Shown in pieces: positions 6,922-12,351 of a DNA stretch of 12,620 nt; the first letter of the stretch is position 1, and every line of letters begins with the position of its first letter. Under the pieces are notes generated by a model. The model was given only the letters and a program-made list of their open reading frames with translations, was not told the origin of the DNA and ran no database searches. The stretch is from JALZAA01 sp046727755 (GTDB taxonomy: Bacteria; Actinomycetota; Acidimicrobiia; IMCC26256; JACDBD01). Location of the stretch: positions 1 through 12,620 of the forward strand of contig JBKPDG010000127.1 of the NCBI GenBank assembly GCA_046727755.1, given 5' to 3'. Position numbers and translations under genes: made by a program.

Positions 6922-7926
6922 ATGGCCGTGACCGACACCGCGGCACCTTCACGCCGCCAGTCAATAGGCCGATGGCTGCGTGTCATCGTCACCGCGGTGC
7001 TGCTCGCGGTTCTGGTCACGAAGATCCGTCCCGGTGACCTGCTTCCGGAGCGGCGCCACCTCTCGACGCTCGCCTTCCTGATCGCGGGCCTGCTCATCAC
7101 CGGCATCGGCATCGTCCTCTCGGCGTGGCGCTGGCAGCGCGTCCTCGACGTGTTCAAGGTCCACGTCCCGCTGCGGACGCTCACGAAGCACTATTTCGCC
7201 GGCCAGTTCGTCGGGAACGTCCTCCCGTCGACGGTCGGCGGCGACGTCCTGCGCGTGACCCGGACCACGACGACCACAGGGTCGGGCAGCATCGCGTTCG
7301 CCTCGGTCGTCCTGGAGCGGCTCTCGGGGTTCATCGCGCTCCCGCTGCTCGTGTTCATCGGCTTCCTGCTCCGACCCTCGCTGCTCGACAACAACCACGC
7401 CTGGATCGCGCTCGCGATCGCCTTCGGCACGCTGGCGCTCCTCGGGGTGATCCTCGTCGTCGCCGGGCACCCGAGGCTCGCGGGCCGGTTCGCGGAACGC
7501 GAGAACTGGATGCGGTTCATCGGCGCCGTACACGTCGGCATCGACCGCCTGCGGCGCCAACCCCGCGACGCGTTCGGTGTGCTCGCCGCGGCGGTGATCT
7601 ATCAAGTCTCGGTCGTCGCCGCCGTGTACTGCGCGGTGCAGGCGCTCGACATCTCGATTCCGAACGCGGCCGTGATCGCGTTCATTCCGGCCGTTGCGAT
7701 GGGTCAGACGGTCCCGTTGTCGGTGAGCGGGTTCGGAGTCCGTGAAGGCCTGCTCGTGCTGTTGTTGCACCCGCTCGGGGTGTCGACCTCCAGCGCGGTG
7801 GCGCTCGGGTTGTTCTGGTACGGGATGCTGCTCATCGTGAGCCTGCTCGGCGCGCCGGCGTTCGCGATGGGCCAGCGGGCGGTGCGGTCGGCCACCGGGT
7901 CGGGCGGCGACACGAACAACTCGTGA
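6922..7926 (+). CDS. Flippase-like integral membrane protein, UPF0104/LPG_synthase_TM family
   Basis: A 334-residue polytopic membrane protein with about eight hydrophobic segments, starting at roughly 17-36 and 48-69. Family marks are GQFVGNVLPSTVGGDVLRV in the first third, a conserved ERLSGF, and PLSVSGFGVREG near 270-280. This is the membrane domain found in lysylphosphatidylglycerol synthase MprF and in stand-alone proteins such as AglD-like and UPF0104 members. No C-terminal soluble aminoacyl-transfer domain follows, so it is not an MprF; stand-alone members are thought to move or modify lipids or lipid-linked sugars. The start ATG 6922 follows a TAGGCT box by 6 nt. The gene is 7 nt upstream of a PAP2-like lipid enzyme, which supports a shared envelope-lipid role. 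Family firm, activity inferred. Confidence 0.88.
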   Translation: MAVTDTAAPSRRQSIGRWLRVIVTAVLLAVLVTKIRPGDLLPERRHLSTLAFLIAGLLITGIGIVLSAWRWQRVLDVFKVHVPLRTLTKHYFAGQFVGNVLPSTVGGDVLRVTRTTTTTGSGSIAFASVVLERLSGFIALPLLVFIGFLLRPSLLDNNHAWIALAIAFGTLALLGVILVVAGHPRLAGRFAERENWMRFIGAVHVGIDRLRRQPRDAFGVLAAAVIYQVSVVAAVYCAVQALDISIPNAAVIAFIPAVAMGQTVPLSVSGFGVREGLLVLLLHPLGVSTSSAVALGLFWYGMLLIVSLLGAPAFAMGQRAVRSATGSGGDTNNS

Positions 7927-7933
7927 TCGACCC

Positions 7934-8725
7934 GTGAGCATCCTCGAGCGGCCCGAAGGCCGCGTGATCCCGCGGCTCCCGGGCGGTCGACGCCTTCGCG
8001 ACGGCCACTACGTCTACTGGTGGCTCGTGATCCTCGCCATCATCGCGTTCTACCTCGTGTACTCGGCGATCCGGAACGCCAACGAGGGCAGCACCGCCGA
8101 GGCCTTCACGCACGCCGAGGAGCTCATCCGCATCCAGGAGTTCCTCGGCATCAACCACGAGCAGATCCTCCAGGAGTGGGCCCTCCACTTCAAGCCGCTC
8201 ATCATCGCCTGCAACTACTTCTACGGGTCGATGCACTTCGTCGTGACCGCAGGGGTCGGGATCTACCTGTTCCGCAAGTGGAGCGACGACTGGCCGCTGT
8301 GGCGAAACACGCTCGCCATCACGACCGGGCTCGCGCTCATCGGGTTCATCCTGTGGCCACTCATGCCCCCGCGGCTGCTGCCGGAGAGCTACGGGTTCGT
8401 CGACACCTTGGCGAAGTACCCGACGTTCTGGTCGTTCAACTCGGGCGCGGTGAGCAAGATCTCCAACCAGTTCGCGGCGATGCCGAGCGTGCACTGCGCG
8501 TGGGCGCTCTGGTGCACGGTCGTGATGGTGCCGCGGGTGCGGCGCCGCTGGGTGAAGACCGCCTTCGTGCTGTACCCGGTCGGCACGGTGATCGTCATCG
8601 TCCTCACCGGCAACCACTACGTTCTCGACGCCGCCGGCGGGTTCGCCGTGCTCGGCATCGGGTACCTCCTCGCCCGCCCGTTGACCCGGGCCGGCCAGGG
8701 CCCACCCGTCCCGGCCCCCTCGTAG
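7934..8725 (+). CDS. PAP2-superfamily membrane protein, inositol-phosphorylceramide-synthase-like
   Basis: A 263-residue protein with about six membrane helices. Three features match the PAP2_3 branch related to fungal Aur1-type phosphoinositol transferases: WPLMPPRLLPE (about 140-150), AAMPSVHCAWALW with catalytic His187, and GNHYVLDAAGG with His228 and Asp232. The His-His-Asp triad of phosphatase/transferase chemistry is therefore complete, facing the outer side of the membrane in this family. It could transfer or remove a phospho head group on a lipid. In actinomycetes such proteins are usually annotated only as PAP2 phosphatase. GTG 7934 lies 7 nt after the flippase-like stop, and the gene is followed closely by the VOC gene, so all three are likely one operon. 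Confidence 0.87.
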   Translation: MSILERPEGRVIPRLPGGRRLRDGHYVYWWLVILAIIAFYLVYSAIRNANEGSTAEAFTHAEELIRIQEFLGINHEQILQEWALHFKPLIIACNYFYGSMHFVVTAGVGIYLFRKWSDDWPLWRNTLAITTGLALIGFILWPLMPPRLLPESYGFVDTLAKYPTFWSFNSGAVSKISNQFAAMPSVHCAWALWCTVVMVPRVRRRWVKTAFVLYPVGTVIVIVLTGNHYVLDAAGGFAVLGIGYLLARPLTRAGQGPPVPAPS

Positions 8726-8737
8726 CAAGGACCTCGC

Positions 8738-9502
8738 ATGGACCTGGACCACGTAGCCCTCGCGACGCGCGACGTGCGCGACGCGCTCGACGTCCTCGTC
8801 GGTGAGCTGGGCGGCGTCGTGCTCTTCGGCGGCCAGAGCGTCGGCTTCCGTCCCATGCAGGTGCGGGTGGGCGATGCCAGCGCGGGGATGAGCATCGAGC
8901 TGCTCGAGCCGTGGGCCGTCGAACGGAACGATTTCCTGGAACGCTTCCTCGTCCGGCACGGCCCCGGACCGCATCACCTGACCTTCAAGGTCGACGACCT
9001 GGGCGCGACCCTCCAGCGCGTCAGCACCGCCGGCTACCGCCCGGTGAACGTCGACGTCTCCGACCCCGAGTGGAAAGAGGCGTTCCTCCACCCGCGCGAG
9101 GCGCACGGGACGGTGGTGCAGCTCGCCGAGTCCCACGGCGACTGGGGCACGCTGGCCGAGCAGATCGCCCGCGTGCAGCGCGTCGGCCCCCACGGCCACC
9201 CCCGCTGGTGGCCGGACCCGCCGCCGCCGGGCGAGCGGGCCGGGTTCCTCCGTCGGGTCGTGATCGGCACGCCGTCGCTGCCCGCGACGCTGGGGTTCTT
9301 CGCCGGGCTGTTGCAGGGCGACGAAGTGGCCGGGGGCGAAGGCTGGGTGGAGCTGGCCTGGCCGGGCGCTGGACGCGTGAAGCTCGAGGACCGGCCGGGC
9401 CGACCGCCGGGCGTGGACCGGCTCGAGGCCGACGTCGTCGGCGAGGGTCCGCTCGGGGAACGGACCGTCGCCGGGACCCGCCTGCTGCTCGAGCCCCGCT
9501 AG
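8738..9502 (+). CDS. VOC-fold (glyoxalase/epimerase-like) metalloprotein
   Basis: 254 residues. The N-terminal VOC domain (about 1-131) begins LDHVALAT with His5, then MSIELLEP (Glu54), GPHHLTFKVDDL (His79/His80) and HPREAHGTVVQLAE (Gln128). These are the usual metal-ligand places; compared with methylmalonyl-CoA epimerase the Gln and Glu appear exchanged between strands. From about 165 a second, shorter unit (RVVIGTPSLPATLGFFAGLLQ ... LLLEPR) looks like a degenerate second VOC repeat lacking clear ligands. The HP...HGTVVQLAE block is close to methylmalonyl-CoA epimerases, but the extended length argues against simply calling it mce. ATG 8738 has AAGGA 6 nt upstream (8727-8731). It is the last gene of the flippase-PAP2-VOC run and ends 1 nt from the opposing LapA-domain gene. 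Confidence 0.8.
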   Translation: MDLDHVALATRDVRDALDVLVGELGGVVLFGGQSVGFRPMQVRVGDASAGMSIELLEPWAVERNDFLERFLVRHGPGPHHLTFKVDDLGATLQRVSTAGYRPVNVDVSDPEWKEAFLHPREAHGTVVQLAESHGDWGTLAEQIARVQRVGPHGHPRWWPDPPPPGERAGFLRRVVIGTPSLPATLGFFAGLLQGDEVAGGEGWVELAWPGAGRVKLEDRPGRPPGVDRLEADVVGEGPLGERTVAGTRLLLEPR

Positions 9503-9503
9503 C

Positions 9504-9779
9504 TCAGTCTCGGTCGTCGCGCCGCTCGGCGCGCCGGGCACGGCGGCGGCGCCGGCCGAGGAGGTAGGCGACGAGCATCCCGAGGAGCGCCGACACGATG
9601 ATCAGGTAGATGACCCGCGCGTCCCAGTGGAAGAAGAGGAACGACACCCGCACCCGGTTCGTGTTCTGGAACGCGAAGGTCAGAATCACCGCCGCGATCA
9701 CCAACGCGCCGATCAGACGCGTCTGATTCTCCCGGCCCGGCGGCCGCGCCTGGGGCTGCCGCTGCGGCTCGTCGGCCAT
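9504..9779 (-). CDS. Small LapA-domain (DUF1049) membrane protein
   Basis: 91 residues with two hydrophobic helices, about 23-40 and 55-75, joined by FQNTNRVRVSFLFFHWDARV. The FQN...V.FLF segment between two helices is the hallmark of LapA/DUF1049 proteins. The tail after helix 2 is strongly basic (GRRRRRARRAERR), and the N-terminus is a hydrophilic Gln/Arg/Pro stretch. In E. coli LapA works with LapB in lipopolysaccharide assembly control; in actinomycetes without LPS the role is unknown, probably an envelope-stress or lipid-related membrane function. ATG 9779 has a strong AAGGAG 6 nt upstream (9791-9786). It is 25 nt downstream of lysR on the same strand and could be read through from it. 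Confidence 0.85.
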   Translation of the reverse strand: MADEPQRQPQARPPGRENQTRLIGALVIAAVILTFAFQNTNRVRVSFLFFHWDARVIYLIIVSALLGMLVAYLLGRRRRRARRAERRDDRD

Positions 9780-9804
9780 GGTCGGCTCCTTCCCCCTGCG
9801 GACG

Positions 9805-10731
9805 CTATCTCGCCGCGCCGGCGGCGACCGCCGCAGCAGCCTGCTCGTCGCGGTGACGGGCGACGAGCCGCCGCACGCCGTCGCGCACGGCGCGGTCCGC
9901 CAATGACAGGTAGGACTCGCGCGCGGTGATCAGCCCCAAGCGGCGCGGAGGGACGTCGCGCAGCGCGACACGGCGCACGCGCGTGAGCTCGGGCGGGATC
10001 GCGGTCTCGGGGAGCACGGACGCACCGCCGCCGGCGGCCACCATGTCGGCGATCAGGCGGATGCCCTCGACCTCGACCGGCACCGCGAGCGTGAGACCGG
10101 TCGCGGCAGCGGCGTCGTCGACCTCGCGCCGCAGTGGGTTTCCCACCGGCGGCAGGATCATGGGCAGCTCGGCGAGACGGGCCAGCGACATCGGCTCGGG
10201 GCCGAACTCGGTCGCATCGCCCGGCACCAGCCCGACGAGCGTCTCGTCGAGCAGGTGCTCGAGCTCCAAGCGTGGCGACGTCATCGGCTCGGTCACGACG
10301 GCCTGGCTCAGCTCCCCCGACAGGACTTCGGATGCCAGCCGCTCCGAGGCGCCTTCATTGATGCGGAGCTGGACGCCGGGCGCCTCGGCTCGCAGGTCGG
10401 CGACGAGCGCCGGGATCATCCAGCGGCTCGCCGTCCCGACGATGCCGAGGCTGGCGTGACCGGTGCGCAGGCCCTGGAGCATCGACAGGTCGGCCTGCAT
10501 GGCCTCGATCTCGCGGCGGATCCGGCGGGCCCGCTCGAGGACCACGGCGCCGCACTCGGTCGGTGTCGCCCCTCGCCGGCCCCGCACCAGGAGATCGGCG
10601 CCGAGCTCTTCTTCGAGCTGGCGGACCTGCTCCGACACGTTGGACTGGACGGTCGAGAGCACGTCGGCCGCCGCCGTGAACGAGCCCTGGTCGGCGATGG
10701 CGAGCAGCGTGTCGAGGTGCCGAAGTTCCAC
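9805..10731 (-). CDS. LysR-type transcriptional regulator
   Basis: 308 residues. The N-terminal winged helix-turn-helix is typical (MELRHLDTLLAIADQGSFTAAADVLSTVQSNVSEQVRQLEEELGADLLVR, residues 1-50), followed by a linker helix and a periplasmic-binding-protein-like effector domain from about 90 on, including SLGIVGTASRWMIPALVADLRAEAPG and VAAGGGASVLPE. The effector is unknown. The start is placed at GTG 10731, where AAAGGGGG (10746-10739) sits 7 nt upstream and the protein begins with the canonical VELRHLDT; the ATG at 10764 would add 11 residues and lies inside a palindrome that looks like the regulator's own operator. It is divergent from whiB across 180 bp, so it may control itself and whiB, and perhaps the downstream LapA gene. 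Confidence 0.92.
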   Translation of the reverse strand: MELRHLDTLLAIADQGSFTAAADVLSTVQSNVSEQVRQLEEELGADLLVRGRRGATPTECGAVVLERARRIRREIEAMQADLSMLQGLRTGHASLGIVGTASRWMIPALVADLRAEAPGVQLRINEGASERLASEVLSGELSQAVVTEPMTSPRLELEHLLDETLVGLVPGDATEFGPEPMSLARLAELPMILPPVGNPLRREVDDAAAATGLTLAVPVEVEGIRLIADMVAAGGGASVLPETAIPPELTRVRRVALRDVPPRRLGLITARESYLSLADRAVRDGVRRLVARHRDEQAAAAVAAGAAR

Positions 10732-10762
10732 CGGGATGCCCCCTTTGCCCCGTCTGCGGTCC

Positions 10763-10777
10763 ATCAGAAAGCCTGAT
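10763..10777. promoter_or_regulatory. Putative LysR-type operator (T-N11-A palindrome)
   Basis: ATCAG-N5-CTGAT is a perfect inverted repeat; within it TCAGGCTTTCTGA (- strand) fits the LTTR box T-N11-A. It lies about 32-46 nt upstream of the lysR start, the classic place for autoregulation. A second, shorter dyad CTGT-TGG-ACAG at 10796-10806 is centred 31 bp away, about three helical turns, as for the paired recognition and activation sites of LysR regulators. Confidence 0.55.
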
Positions 10778-10788
10778 AGATGCCATCG

Positions 10789-10794
10789 ATCCTA
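10789..10794 (-). promoter_or_regulatory. Candidate -10 element for lysR
   Basis: TAGGAT on the - strand fits TANNNT closely and sits between the two dyads upstream of lysR, giving an mRNA leader of about 50 nt that contains AAAGGGGG. No matching -35 is seen, as expected for an activator-dependent or autoregulated promoter. Confidence 0.4.
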
Positions 10795-10798
10795 ACTG

Positions 10799-10828
10799 TT
10801 GGACAGATCAGAGGCCAGGGGTCAGGAT
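10799..10828 (+). promoter_or_regulatory. Candidate whiB promoter with direct repeat
   Basis: TTGGAC (10799-10804) and CAGGAT (10823-10828) are separated by 18 nt and form a plausible -35/-10 pair reading toward whiB. The -35 half overlaps the CTGT-TGG-ACAG dyad, and GTCAGGA is repeated at 10821-10827 and 10832-10838 with an 11-bp period, suggesting a protein site next to the start of transcription. Low-certainty, motif-only call. Confidence 0.35.
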
Positions 10829-10844
10829 GGTGTCAGGACGACTC

Positions 10845-10863
10845 GGGGGGTCGGTAGCCCCCC
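10845..10863 (+). other. GC hairpin in the predicted whiB leader
   Basis: GGGGGG (10845-10850) and CCCCCC (10858-10863) pair around a 7-nt loop. Six G-C pairs make a stable stem upstream of the whiB ribosome-binding site GGAGG (10901-10905). There is no T-tract, so it is more likely leader structure than a terminator. Confidence 0.4.
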
Positions 10864-10911
10864 ACCGGCTCCCCGGAGTCTCCTTCTAGTTCGAAACGGC
10901 GGAGGTTGGCC

Positions 10912-11262
10912 TTGGCGGCCGTGGAGACCATCTCGAACTTGATCTTCAGCGGGCCCCTCTCGTGGACGTCCGACGCGGCGTGCCAGGGGCGCAGCGAGCT
11001 GTTCTTCGCCCCTGCCGGTGAACGACCCGAGGCCCGCGTCCAGCGTGAAGCTCAGGCTCGTTCTGTCTGCACGTCGTGCCCCGTCGTGCGCGAGTGTCGC
11101 GACTGGGCACGCGAGCACCGCGAGTACGGCTTCTGGGGTGGCGAGTCCGAGGAAGATCGCGCCGCCGCCGGGTTCCGGGTCGACATGCCCGTAGGCCGCG
11201 TGGCGCGTTACCCGAAGGGCAGCGGTCGCCCTGTGCGACCCCGCGCTCCCCGCGTCGCCTGA
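10912..11262 (+). CDS. WhiB-family iron-sulfur transcriptional regulator
   Basis: 116 residues. Four cysteines at 24, 53, 56 and 62 give C-X28-C-X2-C-X5-C, the 4Fe-4S-binding set of Wbl proteins, followed by YGFWGGESEEDR (turn motif G[FIV]WGG, about 72-83) and a basic C-terminus (GRVARYPKGSGRPVRPRAPR) suited to DNA contact. Wbl proteins bind the primary sigma factor and respond to redox signals or nitric oxide in actinomycetes. There is no ATG or GTG upstream in the open frame, so a TTG start is needed: TTG 10912 has GGAGG 6 nt before it, whereas TTG 10906 is directly against GGAGG; GTG 10921 is the other option. Which Wbl class it belongs to cannot be told by eye. It is divergent from lysR. 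Confidence 0.93.
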   Translation: MAAVETISNLIFSGPLSWTSDAACQGRSELFFAPAGERPEARVQREAQARSVCTSCPVVRECRDWAREHREYGFWGGESEEDRAAAGFRVDMPVGRVARYPKGSGRPVRPRAPRVA

Positions 11263-11273
11263 GCACCGCACCG

Positions 11274-11279
11274 TAGGCT
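11274..11279 (+). promoter_or_regulatory. -10 box of a leaderless promoter for the phosphotransferase gene
   Basis: TAGGCT stands exactly 6 nt before GTG 11286, the same sequence and spacing as at 6910. The following base is C, not A, so the box is not symmetric, in keeping with the absence of a divergent gene here. The 23-nt gap after whiB has no Shine-Dalgarno sequence, so the gene probably has its own leaderless mRNA. Confidence 0.55.
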
Positions 11280-11285
11280 CCCCTC

Positions 11286-12338
11286 GTGACCACGGGGGGT
11301 CCGGAAGGCGTCGATCTCGAGTCGTTGCGCGTGTACTTCGCCGATCACGTCGCCGGCGCCGACGGGCGAGCGCTGTCGGCCGAGCTGATCGCCGGCGGTC
11401 GCTCCAACCTCACGTACGGCATCGCCGACGGCGAGCACGAATGGGTCCTTCGCCGCCCGCCGCTCGGTCACGTGCTCCCCACCGCGCACGACATGGCGCG
11501 CGAGTACAAGGTCATCACCGCGCTCGTCGACACGGACGTGCCCGTCCCGCGGACGTACGCGCTCTGCGAGGACAACGACGTGAACGGCGCGCCGTTCTAC
11601 GTGATGGAGCGAGTCCATGGACGCGTGCTTCGCACCGGCGAGGAGCTGGCGTCGCTGACGCCCGACGAGGCCGCGGCGTGCTCCCGCGAGCTCGTTGACG
11701 TGCTCGCCCGCATCCACCGCGTCGACTACGAAGCCGTCGGGCTCGCCGACTTCGGCCATCCCGACGGGTTCATGGAACGCCAGCTGCGCCGTTGGGGCCA
11801 GCAGTGGGAGCGATCCAAGGCCGAGGACTTGCCCGCCGTCGACGAGGTGGCACGCCGGCTGCGCAACGCCCTGCCGGAGTCGGGCTCGCCCACGATCGTG
11901 CACGGCGACTACCGCCTCGACAACACGATGCTGGCGAACGACGACGCCGGCCGCGTGGCCGCGGTGCTCGATTGGGAGATGTCGACGCTCGGCGACCCGC
12001 TTGCCGACGTCGGGCTGTTCCTTCTCTATTGGGGTCAGTCCGAGGCGCAGATCATCGCCACCGGACAGGCGATCGACGAACAGGCGGGTTTCGCAAGCCG
12101 GGACGAGGTCGTCGAGCTGTACGCCAAGGAGACCGGGCGCGACGTCGACAACCTCGACTTCTACGTCGTCTTCGCCTTCTACAAGCTGGCCATCATCGTC
12201 GAGGGCATCGCGGCCCGGTACCGCATGGGCAAGACGCTCGGCGAGGGCTTCGAGCACATGGGCCAGATGGTCAAGAGCCTCGTCGACGAGGCGCTCGAGC
12301 AGGCCGACCGGTCGTCGATCCCGGCCCTGCGCGGCTGA
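11286..12338 (+). CDS. APH-fold phosphotransferase, ACAD10/LvaA-like kinase family
   Basis: 350 residues with the aminoglycoside phosphotransferase/choline kinase fold. GGRSNLTY (37-44) is the nucleotide-binding loop, the catalytic loop is HGDYRLDN at 206-213 with Asp208 as the likely base, and Asp229 in VLDWEMSTLGDPLADVG binds metal. Despite the fold name, the long version with STLGDPLADVG resembles the kinase domain of eukaryotic ACAD10/ACAD11 and the bacterial LvaA kinase, which phosphorylates 4-hydroxyacyl-CoA, rather than antibiotic-resistance enzymes. A hydroxyacyl-CoA or related small-molecule substrate is therefore the best guess. No acyl-CoA dehydrogenase partner is in the window, although an ACAD10-like HAD gene is at its left edge. 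The GTG start is set by the -10 box 6 nt upstream. It converges on the ABC permease across a perfect palindrome. Confidence 0.87.
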   Translation: MTTGGPEGVDLESLRVYFADHVAGADGRALSAELIAGGRSNLTYGIADGEHEWVLRRPPLGHVLPTAHDMAREYKVITALVDTDVPVPRTYALCEDNDVNGAPFYVMERVHGRVLRTGEELASLTPDEAAACSRELVDVLARIHRVDYEAVGLADFGHPDGFMERQLRRWGQQWERSKAEDLPAVDEVARRLRNALPESGSPTIVHGDYRLDNTMLANDDAGRVAAVLDWEMSTLGDPLADVGLFLLYWGQSEAQIIATGQAIDEQAGFASRDEVVELYAKETGRDVDNLDFYVVFAFYKLAIIVEGIAARYRMGKTLGEGFEHMGQMVKSLVDEALEQADRSSIPALRG

Positions 12339-12351
12339 CGCGACGCGTCAG
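12335..12351. terminator. Perfect 17-nt palindrome holding both stop codons
   Basis: CTGACGCG (12335-12342), centre A, CGCGTCAG (12344-12351). The TGA of the phosphotransferase gene (12336-12338) is in the left arm and the TGA of the permease gene (12350-12348 on the - strand) is in the right arm, so both genes end on the same hairpin. It is a good candidate for a bidirectional 3' end, though no T-tract follows. Confidence 0.55.

Noticed and set aside
6922..7926. MprF-type lysyl-phosphatidylglycerol synthase
   Set aside because: Only the membrane domain is present; the soluble transferase domain is missing and the next gene is a PAP2 enzyme.
9484..9506. Terminator hairpin at the VOC/LapA junction
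   Set aside because: Only a 4-bp GAGC/GCTC stem could be found around the stops; too weak to call.
7832..9541. A 569-codon open frame on the - strand opposite the PAP2 and VOC genes
   Set aside because: It is rich in Arg, Pro, His and Ala with no domain, and lies antisense to two well-supported genes. Long antisense frames are expected in GC-rich DNA.
10732..10764. LysR start at ATG 10764
   Set aside because: The ATG sits in the putative operator, the 11 extra residues are outside the family pattern, and AAAGGGGG is correctly spaced for GTG 10731.
11208..12257. A 349-codon - strand frame opposite the phosphotransferase gene
   Set aside because: Mirror of a gene with clear kinase motifs; composition (many Val, Asp, Arg, His) is that of an antisense shadow.
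11286..12338. Aminoglycoside resistance gene
   Set aside because: Only the fold is shared; length and the STLGDPLADVG region fit the ACAD10/LvaA-like metabolic kinases.
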